DNA of 64,000 nt from Bacteroidia bacterium. Its GTDB lineage: Bacteria; Bacteroidota; Bacteroidia; 2-12-FULL-35-15. The notes below the pieces were generated by a model. The model searched no databases and was not told where the DNA came from. It saw nothing but the letters and a program-made list of their open reading frames with translations. The position numbers were made by a program, and so were the translations under genes. Position 1 is the stretch's first letter; each line of letters opens with the position of its first letter. Of this stretch, positions 51,398 through 60,608 are shown piece after piece. The stretch is from assembly GCA_016786925.1 (NCBI GenBank), contig JAEUTU010000063.1:1-64000 (forward strand), read 5' to 3'.

Positions 51398-52429
51398 CTA
51401 TTTGTATTTATACATCAACTCATCGGTCTTTTTTAGGCCTTCAAATTCAACTGCTTTGATCATATTGTTCTGCGCATCAAATTCATAGTTGATCTTTAAA
51501 TAGTAGAAGAGTGAATTGTAATAATCTTTTTTCTGAATGCAATTTCCTCTGGAATCGTATTTATAGGTTGTTTTTTGATAGCGCGGTGGTCCGTTATATC
51601 CACAGAATGGATTGGGCTTTCGCCTTTTCTTGATCATTCTCCGGTCGTACACGATCTTGATGAGTTTTCCTTGTTTGTTGAATTTTTCGGTTTGGATCAA
51701 TTCAAGCTGATTGTCGTAATACGTTTTTTCTACATGCTTGTATTTGTTTTTAAAATGCGCATAATTGGTCGTGTTCTTTTTTGTATTGTCATTATATACC
51801 AGTTCTATCTGTATCAATTCACCGGATTCATCATACGCATAGTTATAACATTCCCGGGTATCGGAATTGTAAAGATTCTCTTCTTTTTCCAGTAGGCCTT
51901 TTGAATTGTAGGTGTAGAGTGTTTTTTGTCCGGTGGCTTTGCCATTAAAATAATTCGTTTGTGCTCTTAATAAGCCTTTGTCGTTGTATTCGTATTCAAC
52001 AGACGGAATATTGTCGGCATTGTACGGACTAATTTTTTTGACCAGTTTTCCATCCTTGTATTCATGAATCTCGCTGGGTGTCAACTCACCCCGCATGGTG
52101 TAAAGTACTTCTGTGATCTTATTGTCGCTATTTTGTTTGTACTCCGAAGTGCTCGATTTTCCATGAATATCATAGGAAACAGCTTTGCTGAGATAACCTG
52201 CATCCGTAAAAAAATATTCGGCCATCAATAAAGCGGTATCAGCATATTTTTTGTCGGTACGGTATTCTTTAATCTCTTTTATTTTATTGGCAAGGATGTG
52301 TTGGGGAGCAAAAAACTGTGTGTCCAGATCACCAAAATAATAGTAGGTAGAGACCTCTCTAGGCAAGGGTTGCGCGAGTACAAATGCACTTTGCAATAGA
52401 AATAGTAGATAGGTCAGTAGTGCTCTCAT
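51398..52429 (-). CDS. Secreted YD-repeat-like protein
   Basis: 343 residues. Signal peptide ends at AFVLAQ. The body is made of repeated strand pairs with tyrosine and GL/GK turns (YEYNDKGLLRAQTNYFNGK; YTYNSKGLLEKEENLYNS; YAYDESGELIQIELVYND; YKYDSRGNCIQKKDYYNS; YEFDAQNNMIKAVEFEG), like a stripped-down YD/RHS sheet without a toxin tip. Function unknown. Its 3' end has a displaced copy at 50097-50126. It follows the methyltransferase gene by one base. Confidence 0.75.
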   Translation of the reverse strand: MRALLTYLLFLLQSAFVLAQPLPREVSTYYYFGDLDTQFFAPQHILANKIKEIKEYRTDKKYADTALLMAEYFFTDAGYLSKAVSYDIHGKSSTSEYKQNSDNKITEVLYTMRGELTPSEIHEYKDGKLVKKISPYNADNIPSVEYEYNDKGLLRAQTNYFNGKATGQKTLYTYNSKGLLEKEENLYNSDTRECYNYAYDESGELIQIELVYNDNTKKNTTNYAHFKNKYKHVEKTYYDNQLELIQTEKFNKQGKLIKIVYDRRMIKKRRKPNPFCGYNGPPRYQKTTYKYDSRGNCIQKKDYYNSLFYYLKINYEFDAQNNMIKAVEFEGLKKTDELMYKYK

Positions 52430-52430
52430 T

Positions 52431-53153
52431 TTAAAGTTTTTCTGCTATAAAACCAGTAGCGCATCCTCCAAAATAGGATTGATATGTAACGCTTAATCCT
52501 TGCTTTTTAAATAGCTCGACAGCTTGTTGTGAATTTTTGAATTTGAGTGTGTATGTCCAAAGCATTTTATATTCCTCCGGATTACCAAGTAAGAGTTTTC
52601 CAAGGATAGGAACTATTTTTCCCAGGTAAAGACCGTAAAGAAATGTTAGGATAGCATTATTTGGTTTGGAGACCTCTATAAAGGAACATTGACCTCCTTG
52701 TTTTAAAATTCTTTTCGTTTCAGAGGCAAGGATCTCGACTTGCTCAGGGTTAAATGTTTTTAGTCCAAATGCACATGTTACAAAGTCGTAGTGATCACTT
52801 GGAAGTTGATTGTTTAATATATCTTGTTGTATGACTTTTATCTTTGAATTGAATTTCTTTTGATTTTTATTGTTAGCATATTCAAGCATTCCTTCTGAAA
52901 AATCTAAGGCGGTGATATTAGCGCTTTTATACTTCTTTGTTATTGCCCCCCAGGTTTCTCCCATTCCCGTTAGTAGATCAATAACTTCGACTTTTTCGTT
53001 TTTTGTTTTTAACTGCTTTAAATACTGTTTTCGCCAACGTATAGAGAATCCAAATGAGGTGATATAATTCATCCGTTCATATGAATTACTCATTCTGTTG
53101 AATAAGTTTTTTACATAATCAGGGTTGTATATTTCATTTTTAATTTTTGACAT
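52431..53153 (-). CDS. UbiE/MenG-like class I methyltransferase
   Basis: 240 residues. N-terminal VKNLFNRMSNSYERMNYITSFGFSIRWRKQYL is the UbiE/COQ5 signature; SAM motif I reads VIDLLTGMGETWGAI (usually DLGTGTGD), then ALDFSEGMLEYA, FVTCAFGLKTFN and VSKPNNAILTFLYGLY. UbiE-type enzymes methylate demethylmenaquinone. The altered motif I and the isolated operon position make me doubt that it is the housekeeping MenG; a quinone or lipid methyltransferase paralogue is possible. Confidence 0.75.
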   Translation of the reverse strand: MSKIKNEIYNPDYVKNLFNRMSNSYERMNYITSFGFSIRWRKQYLKQLKTKNEKVEVIDLLTGMGETWGAITKKYKSANITALDFSEGMLEYANNKNQKKFNSKIKVIQQDILNNQLPSDHYDFVTCAFGLKTFNPEQVEILASETKRILKQGGQCSFIEVSKPNNAILTFLYGLYLGKIVPILGKLLLGNPEEYKMLWTYTLKFKNSQQAVELFKKQGLSVTYQSYFGGCATGFIAEKL

Positions 53154-53155
53154 TC

Positions 53156-53551
53156 TTATTCAGACTTGCTTTTTATATATTTCAAGATCAAACTGATTTC
53201 ATTGTCACTTAAAAACTCTTCAAAATTCTGATGGTCTACAAATGAGCTTTGCTCACGCTTTTTGTGAGCGGTTTTATCGATTTTGCTGAATTTCTCATCG
53301 TTTTTAATATAATTTATCAGCCAAACGCGTTCATGTTTCTTTTCTATTTCAAAAAGAGTTGGTCCGATTAATTTAGAATTGTTAATGGAGTGGCATAGAG
53401 AGCAATTTGACGTAAATAATTTCTCTCCACGCTTTAGTTCTAAGGAATCATTTCCTGTATTTCCTTTATGGGAAGAAAAGTTTGAATTAGGCTCTGTAAA
53501 AGCAAACAATAGAATGCAGCATAATGTTGATAGTACAAAAATGTTTTTCAT
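53156..53551 (-). CDS. Small exported cytochrome c, no Met ligand seen
   Basis: 131 residues. Signal peptide to about residue 18, then LKRGEKLFTSNCSLCHSINNSKLIGPTLFEI with one haem-binding CxxCH. The fold continues to LSDNEISLILKYIKS, as in class I cytochromes c. After the haem motif there is no methionine at all; where M-P-x-F is usual the sequence is VDHQNFEEF, so His may be the sixth haem ligand or the site may be open. Next to the UbiE-like gene (2 bases), suggesting a redox-related pair. Confidence 0.85.
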   Translation of the reverse strand: MKNIFVLSTLCCILLFAFTEPNSNFSSHKGNTGNDSLELKRGEKLFTSNCSLCHSINNSKLIGPTLFEIEKKHERVWLINYIKNDEKFSKIDKTAHKKREQSSFVDHQNFEEFLSDNEISLILKYIKSKSE

Positions 53552-53588
53552 TCGCCTCTCTTGTTTTATATTGTTAATCTACGAATAT

Positions 53589-53960
53589 TTAATCAATTTG
53601 TACAGTGTACACATCGGTTTGGTTGCGCACAATACTTTTTACCAAGAATCCGCCTTCTTGCGGTATCACTTCCTGCAGATCGAACACCGCACATTCTTTA
53701 CTCAATCCTTCAAAGATCAAGGTGAATTTTTGTCCTTTGTTTTTTAATGTCCAATACGGATAAAAGCTGATGTTAAACGCGGTGATGAGTTTTGCTTTGC
53801 GGTTGCTTCCGTATTCAGTTAAATACGTACTTGGCCAAATGCGGTAAGCAGCATCCTGCCCGCATACACAATGCACAATGGTTTGGCCTTCTTCCGCTAC
53901 TTCTGTTTGAAGTTCTGTAGCCGTTTCTGTCTCTTGTTCTAATTCTGTTTTTGTGCTCAT
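53589..53960 (-). CDS. Conserved hypothetical protein, 123 residues
   Basis: No signal. An acidic Glu/Thr-rich N-terminus (STKTELEQETETATELQTEVAEEGQ) precedes a compact beta domain: TIVHCVCGQDAAYRIWPSTYLTE, AKLITAFNISFYPYWTL, KFTLIFEGLSKECAVFDLQEVIP, GGFLVKSIVRNQTDVYTVQI. Two Cys in HCVCG might bind metal. No family recognised. Separated from the YcaQ gene by a 113-base spacer of repeats. Confidence 0.6.
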   Translation of the reverse strand: MSTKTELEQETETATELQTEVAEEGQTIVHCVCGQDAAYRIWPSTYLTEYGSNRKAKLITAFNISFYPYWTLKNKGQKFTLIFEGLSKECAVFDLQEVIPQEGGFLVKSIVRNQTDVYTVQID

Positions 53961-54073
53961 TGCTTACTAATTACGAATATAAAAATACGAATATGTCGAA
54001 TTACTAATCAACAATCACCAACCTTCTAACCTTCCAACCTTTTAACTTTCCAACCTTCAGCAACATCCAACCT
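53961..54073. repeat. TACGAAT and TTCCAACC low-complexity spacer
   Basis: TACGAAT words at 53967-53990 followed by a CCTTCCAACC-type run at 54014-54070. Same two families as at 121-276. Confidence 0.65.
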
Positions 54074-55234
54074 CTAACATCCAACCACCAATTGACATCC
54101 ATTGAATTCTGCAAAGCTTTTTACTTTTTCTTTGAATGCTTTTTTGAATGCGGCATCGGGTTTAAATCCTTTTTCATAATGCATTTGTTTGATGTAAAAT
54201 GTTTTGGAGGCACGATCCGCTTTCGGGTCAAAACGTGCTACAAAGCGTCCGTTATACAACACAGGCAGGCAGAAATAACCGTATTTGCGTTTGGCTTCCG
54301 GCACATAACATTCGATCATATAATCGAAATCAAAAAGTGCATTCACCCTTTTTCGTTGTATCACTGCATTATCGAAAGGGGAGAGCAGATGTATGGATGA
54401 AACGTTTTTTATTTTGTTCAGCCGTTTTAATTGCTCCGCTGTGGTGTAATACACTTCTTTGCTGTCTTCTACTTTTATCTCCTGCAGCATGCCGCTCTTT
54501 AATAACTCTGTCAATGCTTTTTTTACAGGATCTTTGGCATGTGAACGCAAATAGGAGATGATCTTTTCTTCAGCAAAGCCATTGGCTTGAATGGTTTTCA
54601 GGATCAAATGTCCGGCAGCTTCTTTCTCTGTAGGCATGCTGGTATCCACAGTAGGAGGGAGGATACGCTCCGTGAGGTCGTACACTTTTTGAAATCCTTG
54701 TCGTTTGGCTACCATCAATTTGCCTTCCATGAACAATTGCTCCAACGCTTGTTTGGCAGGTTTCCATTCATACCAGTTGCCGGGACCATTCCGCTTGTGT
54801 TCAAAATCTTTCGATTGCAAAGCGCCTTCCGCTTTGATCCGGTCGAGCACATACTTCTTTACTTTTTTATCCTGTTCAAACCAATGCGAGCGTCCGGAGC
54901 TGTATTCTTTTTTACGAGGTAATGAATACCTGTATTCACTCATGGGTAAATACGAAGCGGCATGGCTCCAATATTCAAATATACTTTTATCTTTTTCCAG
55001 CAGCTCGTGCAAATACTTTTCCTGATAATCTTTTACACGTGTCCACAAGGTATGATGATGCGCGCGTGAAACAACCGAAAGCGTATCGATCTGCACATAA
55101 CCTAAATGTTCAATGGCATTCAGTGCGCCTTGTTTCCCTTTACCGAAGCTATAATCAAGCAAGCCCTGACAATGCAATGTCAGGGCTTGTGCTTGCTCTT
55201 TGGAGAGTGTATGTGCTTTGCTTTTTGATGTCAT
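54074..55234 (-). CDS. YcaQ-family winged-helix DNA glycosylase
   Basis: 386 residues. The family signature is GYVQIDTLSVVSRAHHHTLWTRV, where Q-I-D is the QxD catalytic motif used by YcaQ/AlkX to unhook interstrand cross-links. EYWSHAASYLPMSEYRYSLP and the winged helices EWKPAKQALEQLFMEGKLMVAKRQGFQKVYDL follow; LLSPFDNAVIQRKRVNALFDFDYMIECYVPEAKRKYGYFCLPVLY is the conserved C-terminal domain. Complete. Excises bulky or cross-linked bases; the exact lesion is inferred from homologues. Confidence 0.85.
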   Translation of the reverse strand: MTSKSKAHTLSKEQAQALTLHCQGLLDYSFGKGKQGALNAIEHLGYVQIDTLSVVSRAHHHTLWTRVKDYQEKYLHELLEKDKSIFEYWSHAASYLPMSEYRYSLPRKKEYSSGRSHWFEQDKKVKKYVLDRIKAEGALQSKDFEHKRNGPGNWYEWKPAKQALEQLFMEGKLMVAKRQGFQKVYDLTERILPPTVDTSMPTEKEAAGHLILKTIQANGFAEEKIISYLRSHAKDPVKKALTELLKSGMLQEIKVEDSKEVYYTTAEQLKRLNKIKNVSSIHLLSPFDNAVIQRKRVNALFDFDYMIECYVPEAKRKYGYFCLPVLYNGRFVARFDPKADRASKTFYIKQMHYEKGFKPDAAFKKAFKEKVKSFAEFNGCQLVVGC

Positions 55235-55255
55235 GCAAAAGCGTGTATGTAAAAA

Positions 55256-55642
55256 CTATTTTTCGAGGATAGCTTTGATGTTTGGTTTGAAATATAAATT
55301 ACTTTTCATGATCTTTCCATCTTCACGGAAGATCGGTTGACCGTTCTCATCCAGCTTACTCATGTTGCTGCGTTGGATCTCATCAAACACTTCTTCAATT
55401 TTATGTTGTAAGCCATGACGTAAAATGGTGCCGAATAAAATATACAACTGATCACCCAATGCATCTGCGATCTCTACAATGTCGCCATTTTTGCAGGCTT
55501 CCAGATACTCTTCATTCTCTTCTTTGATCAGATTATAACGCAAGGTGTATTCTGCTTCACCCACTTCGGCTGTTGGTGTATAACGGTTTCCGATCTTAAA
55601 TGTATCGTGAAATTTCTCTACGTATTTGATCTTCTCTTGCAT
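55256..55642 (-). CDS. MazG-like / PRA-PH-type pyrophosphohydrolase
   Basis: 128 residues, a single all-alpha NTP pyrophosphatase domain. Metal motif LIKEENEEYLEACKNGDIVEIADALGD (ExxE, then ExxD about 16 residues on), which resembles the single-domain MazG/phosphoribosyl-ATP pyrophosphohydrolase group. The C-terminus FREDGKIMKSNLYFKPNIKAIL is a typical extension in this group. Probably cleans a non-canonical nucleotide. 22 bases downstream of ompH on the same strand. Confidence 0.8.
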   Translation of the reverse strand: MQEKIKYVEKFHDTFKIGNRYTPTAEVGEAEYTLRYNLIKEENEEYLEACKNGDIVEIADALGDQLYILFGTILRHGLQHKIEEVFDEIQRSNMSKLDENGQPIFREDGKIMKSNLYFKPNIKAILEK

Positions 55643-55660
55643 GGTAATGAATAATTGAAA

Positions 55661-56308
55661 TTATTTTTTCTTTCCTTTTTGCTCTCTGTATTGTGTGTTC
55701 AATCCTTCGAGGATCTCTTGGGTGATGTCCAAGCTGTCATCAGCCAATAACAACTGACTCAAAGGACTGTTGCTGTAAGCCAATACATAATGGTAACCGC
55801 TGTTCTTGTTGTATTCTTTGATATACGCTTTTAAATTTTCGTTCATATCATCGGTCTTCTCTTGGATACGCTCCATCAAAGCCTGGTTCTTTAATTCCAA
55901 CTGATCCAATTCTTCTTTACGCTTCATCAAGGCTTCTTCTTCTGTTCTCGCCTGGTTTTCGGATAACAAACCTTGTTGTGCTTTGGTTTGATACGCTACG
56001 TAATCATCCTGTAATTTTTGTGCTTTGCTTTGGTATTGTGATTCCAAGCTTCTTTGTTCTGCTTTTGCAGAAGCACTTACTTCCTGAATGTATTCGTATT
56101 TTTCGTTCAATACATCTAAATTCACATACACGATCTTCGATTCTTTGATCTCTTTTGGAGCTAATACGGTAGCCGGTTTGGTAGAAGTGGAGTCGTTGGT
56201 ATCGGCAACAGCTTCGGCACCTTTCGGACTGCTAAAATGTAAATAATACAATACAGCCACAGCAATGGCTAACACTACATTCAGGATCAATGAAAAATTC
56301 TTGTTCAT
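55661..56308 (-). CDS. Membrane-anchored OmpH/Skp-like protein
   Basis: 215 residues. Unlike the two Skp genes at 24437 and 25029, its N-terminal helix (LILNVVLAIAVAVLYYLHF) lacks a clear cleavage site and is probably an anchor, followed by an Ala/Thr-rich linker. OmpH core: IVYVNLDVLNEKYEYIQEVSASAKAEQRSLESQY, a coiled coil about 75-160, then YIKEYNKNSGYHYVLAYS. May tether a Skp-like chaperone at the inner membrane. Confidence 0.85.
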   Translation of the reverse strand: MNKNFSLILNVVLAIAVAVLYYLHFSSPKGAEAVADTNDSTSTKPATVLAPKEIKESKIVYVNLDVLNEKYEYIQEVSASAKAEQRSLESQYQSKAQKLQDDYVAYQTKAQQGLLSENQARTEEEALMKRKEELDQLELKNQALMERIQEKTDDMNENLKAYIKEYNKNSGYHYVLAYSNSPLSQLLLADDSLDITQEILEGLNTQYREQKGKKK

Positions 56309-56337
56309 GGTTAGAGTTTTGATGTTTTTTGGTAGAA

Positions 56338-56345
56338 CAAATATA
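56338..56345 (-). promoter_or_regulatory. Probable -7 element of the anchored ompH gene
   Basis: Minus-strand TATATTTG, exact TAnnTTTG, 29 bases before the ATG. The -33 position falls inside the palindrome 56352-56383. Confidence 0.4.
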
Positions 56346-56351
56346 AAGTAA

Positions 56352-56383
56352 AACGCGAGTTCAGGAATTCCTGAACTCGCGTT
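56352..56383. terminator. Perfect 32-base palindrome after the peroxiredoxin gene
   Basis: 16-base arms, AACGCGAGTTCAGGAA and its exact reverse complement, with no spacer. It lies 27 bases after the peroxiredoxin stop and a T-rich stretch follows on the minus strand (TTACTTTATAT), so it probably ends that transcript. It also overlaps the -33 region of the next gene's promoter and could be an operator. Confidence 0.75.
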
Positions 56384-56410
56384 ACTTATTAAAAAGTATT
56401 TAACAACAAA

Positions 56411-57040
56411 TTAGTGTTTTGCTAAGTAGTTAGCTACACCATCGTGTGTTGCTTTCATGGCTGTATCGCCTTTGTGCCAGTTTGCAGGACAAACTTCACC
56501 GTTCTCTTCGTTGAACTGTAAAGCATCTACAATACGTAATGCTTCATCTACGTTACGGCCTAATGGAAGGTCGTTGATCAACATGTGACGAACAACACCA
56601 TTTTTGTCGATCAAGTACAATGCGCGGAAAGCGATCATCGGACCATCAGCCACCAATTGATTGTTCTCATCCACTTGGTAGTCGCCAAACAATGCATCAA
56701 AATTCATTGCAATTGTTTTTGTTGTATCAGCAACGATAGGGTATTTAACACCTTGGATACCACCTTGTGCTTTTGGCATTTGTAACCATCCCCAGTGTGA
56801 TTGTTCTGTATCTGTAGAACAAGCAACAACTGCTACGTTACGTTTTTCAAACTCTGCTAATTTCTCTTGAAATGCATGTAATTCTGTTGGACAAACGAAT
56901 GTGAAATCTTTTGGATAGAAAAACAGGATCACGTGTTTTTTACCAATGTATTGATCCAATGAAAAATCTGCTACAATTTCTCCTCCGTTGATAACGGCTT
57001 GCGCTTTAAATGATGGCGCCTTTTTTCCTACTAATGACAT
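56411..57040 (-). CDS. Typical 2-Cys peroxiredoxin (AhpC/Prx1 group)
   Basis: 209 residues. Reduces hydrogen peroxide and organic peroxides in the cytosol. Peroxidatic Cys in FFYPKDFTFVCPTELHAF, resolving Cys in ENGEVCPANWHKGD, plus conserved Arg in FRALYLIDKNGVVRHMLIND. The length and C-terminal helix after the second Cys fit the Prx1/AhpC class. Divergence from ahpF or another reductase cannot be judged here. It is between secA and the perfect palindrome. Confidence 0.95.
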   Translation of the reverse strand: MSLVGKKAPSFKAQAVINGGEIVADFSLDQYIGKKHVILFFYPKDFTFVCPTELHAFQEKLAEFEKRNVAVVACSTDTEQSHWGWLQMPKAQGGIQGVKYPIVADTTKTIAMNFDALFGDYQVDENNQLVADGPMIAFRALYLIDKNGVVRHMLINDLPLGRNVDEALRIVDALQFNEENGEVCPANWHKGDTAMKATHDGVANYLAKH

Positions 57041-57120
57041 GTTCTTATTTTTTATTTAGTTAATACTTATTTATTTTCTTAATTCTCCAATTTTATAATT
57101 CAACAAATCAACAATTTCCC

Positions 57121-60100
57121 CTACTGCCCATGGCAATTTTTGTATTTCTTACCGCTTCCGCAAGGACAAGGATCATTACGTCCGATCTTCACTTCGGCTT
57201 TCACAGGCTGTTGTTTTGGTCTTTCTTGTTCTTCAACCACTTCACCATCACCGGTTCTGTTTGTTTGAACTTGCTCTTTTGGTGCCGGTGCTTGTACTCT
57301 TGCCTGCTGAATGTTTTGTGTTGATTCATTTGGTAAAGTAGCACGCATCAAGAACGAAACGATCTCTTTGTTTACATCTGTTACCATGCGCTTGAATAAT
57401 TCAAACGATTCAAACTTATAAACCAATAATGGATCTTTTTGTTCATACACCGCATTTTGAACAGACTGTTTTAATTCGTCCATCTCACGCAAATGTTCTT
57501 TCCATGCATCATCGATCATGGCTAAGGCAGTTCCTTTTTCAAGTCCTAATACCAATTCACGACCTTGTGTTTCGAAGGCACGTTTTAAATTTACCACCAC
57601 TTGCAATGTTTTGATACCATCGGTCATTGGTGTTACAATGTTCTCATAGGTATGTGATTGTCCTTCAAATACACCTTTGATGATAGGGAATGCTTTGTGA
57701 GCAATGAATTCGTTCTTAGCATTGTAATGTGCTTCCGCATGTTGATACAATGTTTTCGCGATCGTTGCAGCATCTTGTTTTGCAAATGTGTTTTCATCCA
57801 CCGGTGACTCGATAGAAAGTATTCTTAACACTTCGATCTGGAAGTTTTCGTAATCTTTGAATGGATGGAATTCATTGGTAATAGCTTGGCACGTATCGTA
57901 AATAGAGTTAGCGATATCCACCGCTAAACGTTCACCGAACAAGGCATGTTTACGTTTTTTGTAGATCACTTCACGTTGTGAGTTCATCACATCATCATAC
58001 TCGATCAAACGTTTACGGATACCGAAGTTATTTTCTTCTACTTTCTTTTGTGCACGCTCAATTGATTTGGTGATCATGGAATGCTGGATCACTTCACCTT
58101 CCTGAATACCCATTCTGTCCATCATCTTCGCAATACGCTCCGATCCGAATAAACGCATCAAGTCATCTTCCAATGATGAAAAGAATTGTGATGATCCCGG
58201 ATCGCCCTGACGACCGGCACGACCGCGTAACTGACGATCCACACGTCTCGATTCATGACGCTCAGTACCGATGATCGCTAAACCACCCGCTTCTTTTACG
58301 CCAGGCCCCAATTTGATATCCGTACCACGACCCGCCATATTGGTAGCAATGGTCACTGTTCCCGGTAAACCTGCTTCCTGAACGATCTCTGCTTCTCTTT
58401 GATGTAATTTCGCATTCAATACATTGTGCTTGATGTTGCGTAATTTCAACATACGGCTCAATAACTCGGAGATCTCAACAGATGTTGTACCTACAAGTAC
58501 CGGACGGCCTGCTTCTACACATTTCACTACTTCATCAATAACAGCATTGTATTTTTCACGCTTGGTCTTGTAAACAAGATCTTCGTAATCTTTACGTTGA
58601 ATAGGACGGTTAGTAGGGATCGTCACTACATCCAATTTGTAAATGTCCCAGAACTCGCCTGCTTCCGTTTCAGCAGTACCGGTCATACCTGCCAGCTTAC
58701 TGTACATACGGAAATAATTTTGTAAAGTAACAGTAGCATACGTTTGTGTAGCTGCTTCTACTTTTACATTCTCTTTCGCCTCTATCGCCTGATGTAATCC
58801 ATCAGAGTATCTACGACCTTCCATGATACGGCCGGTTTGTTCATCCACGATCTTCACTTTTCCATCCATGATCACATACTCCACATCTTTTTCGAATAAT
58901 GTGTATGCTTTCAATAACTGATTGATGGTATGAACACGCTCCGATTTGATGGAATAATCACGGATCAATTCTTCTTTCTTAGCTGCTTTTTCTTCAGTGC
59001 TTAAGTTTGCTTTTTCTAACAATGCGATCTCTGTTCCGATATCCGGTAACACAAAGAATTTCGCATCTTCGGAAGAAGAGGAGATCAGCTCCAATCCTTT
59101 TTCAGTTAACTCAATAGAGTTATGTTTTTCATCAATCACAAAGAACAATTGTGAATCCACCTTGTGCATTTCACGTGATTGATCTTGTAAATAATGATTC
59201 TCTGTTTTTTGTAAGATGGCACGGATACCCGGCTCACTTAAAAATTTGATCAAGGCTTTGTTCTTTGGTAAACCACGGTGAGCACGTAACAAAGCCATTC
59301 CGCCTTCGCCTTCTTTTTCACCGGTGTTGCCTTCTGCGATCAAACGTTTCGCATCGGTTAATGCCGTGTTGATGTATGTTTTTTGTGCGTTTACAATGCG
59401 CTCAATTCTTGGTTTCAATGGAGCAAACTCCTGATTGTCGCCTTTAGGTGTCGGACCCGAAATGATCAATGGTGTACGTGCATCATCGATCAATACACTA
59501 TCCACCTCATCCACGATCGCATAGTTGTGTTTACGTTGTACCAGATCTTCCGGTGAACGTGCCATGTTATCACGCAAGTAATCGAAACCAAATTCGTTAT
59601 TGGTTCCGTAAGTGATATCTGCTAAATACGCTTGTCTGCGTTCTTCTGAATTCGGTTCGTGTAAGTCGATACAATCAACTGTTAATCCATGGAATTCGAA
59701 CAATGGTCCGTTCCACTCACTATCACGTTTCGCCAAATAGTTGTTTACCGTTACCACATGTACTCCCAATCCGGTAAGTGCATTCAAATAAACAGGTAAT
59801 GTTCCAACCAATGTTTTACCTTCCCCTGTTGCCATCTCAGAGATCTTCCCTTGATGCAACACGATACCACCGATCAACTGCACATCGTAATGCAACATGT
59901 CCCAGCTAACTTCATTTCCTGCAGCCATCCAGGTGTTCAGCCAAATAGCTTTGTCGCCATTGATCTCTACACCTTTACGTTTAGCCGCTATTTTGCGGTC
60001 GTGCTCCGTAGCTGTTACTTCGATGGATTTTAATTCTTTTAATCGTCTCGCTGTTTCTTTAACAACAGCAAATGCTTCCGGCAAAATATCATTCAGCGCT

Positions 60101-60417
60101 TCTTCATTCTTTTTGATGATGGTCTTTTCCAACTCATCGATCTGCTCATACATGCTTTCTTTGCTTTCTACATCTAAAGAAAGGTCGGTATCGATCTTCG
60201 CACGGATCTCTTCTACTTGTTTTCTTTCTGCTGCGGAAAACTCGGCAATGCGTTTTTTGAACTCTGCTGTTTTGCCTCTTAACTGGTCGTTGCTTAGGGA
60301 TGCTAATTTTGGATATTCAGCTAATATTTGCTCAACGATGGGTTGTATCTCTTTTAAATCTCTATCGGATTTGGTTCCAAAAAATTTGGAAATGCTCTTG
60401 GTGAAAAAATCTAACAT
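57121..60417 (-). CDS. secA: Preprotein translocase ATPase SecA
   Basis: 1098 residues, about 200 longer than E. coli SecA, as usual in Bacteroidota. Walker A in [14 protein letters not shown], Walker B/DEAD in [29 protein letters not shown] and [15 protein letters not shown] in the second motor domain. Residues about 330-480 hold an extra charged insertion ([14 protein letters not shown]). The C-terminal linker is Gln/Pro-rich and ends with the zinc-binding SEC-C motif [19 protein letters not shown]. Drives export through SecYEG. -7 box at 60451. Confidence 0.98.
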   Translation of the reverse strand: MLDFFTKSISKFFGTKSDRDLKEIQPIVEQILAEYPKLASLSNDQLRGKTAEFKKRIAEFSAAERKQVEEIRAKIDTDLSLDVESKESMYEQIDELEKTIIKKNEEALNDILPEAFAVVKETARRLKELKSIEVTATEHDRKIAAKRKGVEINGDKAIWLNTWMAAGNEVSWDMLHYDVQLIGGIVLHQGKISEMATGEGKTLVGTLPVYLNALTGLGVHVVTVNNYLAKRDSEWNGPLFEFHGLTVDCIDLHEPNSEERRQAYLADITYGTNNEFGFDYLRDNMARSPEDLVQRKHNYAIVDEVDSVLIDDARTPLIISGPTPKGDNQEFAPLKPRIERIVNAQKTYINTALTDAKRLIAEGNTGEKEGEGGMALLRAHRGLPKNKALIKFLSEPGIRAILQKTENHYLQDQSREMHKVDSQLFFVIDEKHNSIELTEKGLELISSSSEDAKFFVLPDIGTEIALLEKANLSTEEKAAKKEELIRDYSIKSERVHTINQLLKAYTLFEKDVEYVIMDGKVKIVDEQTGRIMEGRRYSDGLHQAIEAKENVKVEAATQTYATVTLQNYFRMYSKLAGMTGTAETEAGEFWDIYKLDVVTIPTNRPIQRKDYEDLVYKTKREKYNAVIDEVVKCVEAGRPVLVGTTSVEISELLSRMLKLRNIKHNVLNAKLHQREAEIVQEAGLPGTVTIATNMAGRGTDIKLGPGVKEAGGLAIIGTERHESRRVDRQLRGRAGRQGDPGSSQFFSSLEDDLMRLFGSERIAKMMDRMGIQEGEVIQHSMITKSIERAQKKVEENNFGIRKRLIEYDDVMNSQREVIYKKRKHALFGERLAVDIANSIYDTCQAITNEFHPFKDYENFQIEVLRILSIESPVDENTFAKQDAATIAKTLYQHAEAHYNAKNEFIAHKAFPIIKGVFEGQSHTYENIVTPMTDGIKTLQVVVNLKRAFETQGRELVLGLEKGTALAMIDDAWKEHLREMDELKQSVQNAVYEQKDPLLVYKFESFELFKRMVTDVNKEIVSFLMRATLPNESTQNIQQARVQAPAPKEQVQTNRTGDGEVVEEQERPKQQPVKAEVKIGRNDPCPCGSGKKYKNCHGQ

Positions 60418-60450
60418 TCTCTTAATTTTAATAATTCGTTACAAGGATTG

Positions 60451-60458
60451 CAAAAATA
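60451..60458 (-). promoter_or_regulatory. Probable -7 element of secA
   Basis: Minus-strand TATTTTTG, exact TAnnTTTG, 33 bases before the secA ATG. Confidence 0.4.
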
Positions 60459-60555
60459 GTGATTTTTACCAGTTTTGAGCTATAAAAATCGCTTGTGTTT
60501 TGACAAAAACTGTTCCTTTGGAGGGAAGGGTGACAAATTAACATGCACTAAAATG

Positions 60556-60590
60556 AAAACGCCCAAACAACAGTGTGTTTGGGCGTTTTT
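60556..60590 (-). terminator. Intrinsic terminator after the 60609 gene
   Basis: 14-base arms AAAACGCCCAAACA (60556-60569) and TGTTTGGGCGTTTT (60576-60589) around a six-base loop; T/A-rich DNA on both sides, so it can act in both directions. Confidence 0.88.
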
Positions 60591-60608
60591 GATGTATAGC
60601 AAAAAGTC

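Noticed and set aside
59897-60478. 193-codon plus-strand frame opposite secA
   Set aside because: Serine/leucine-rich shadow of secA codons; no independent evidence.
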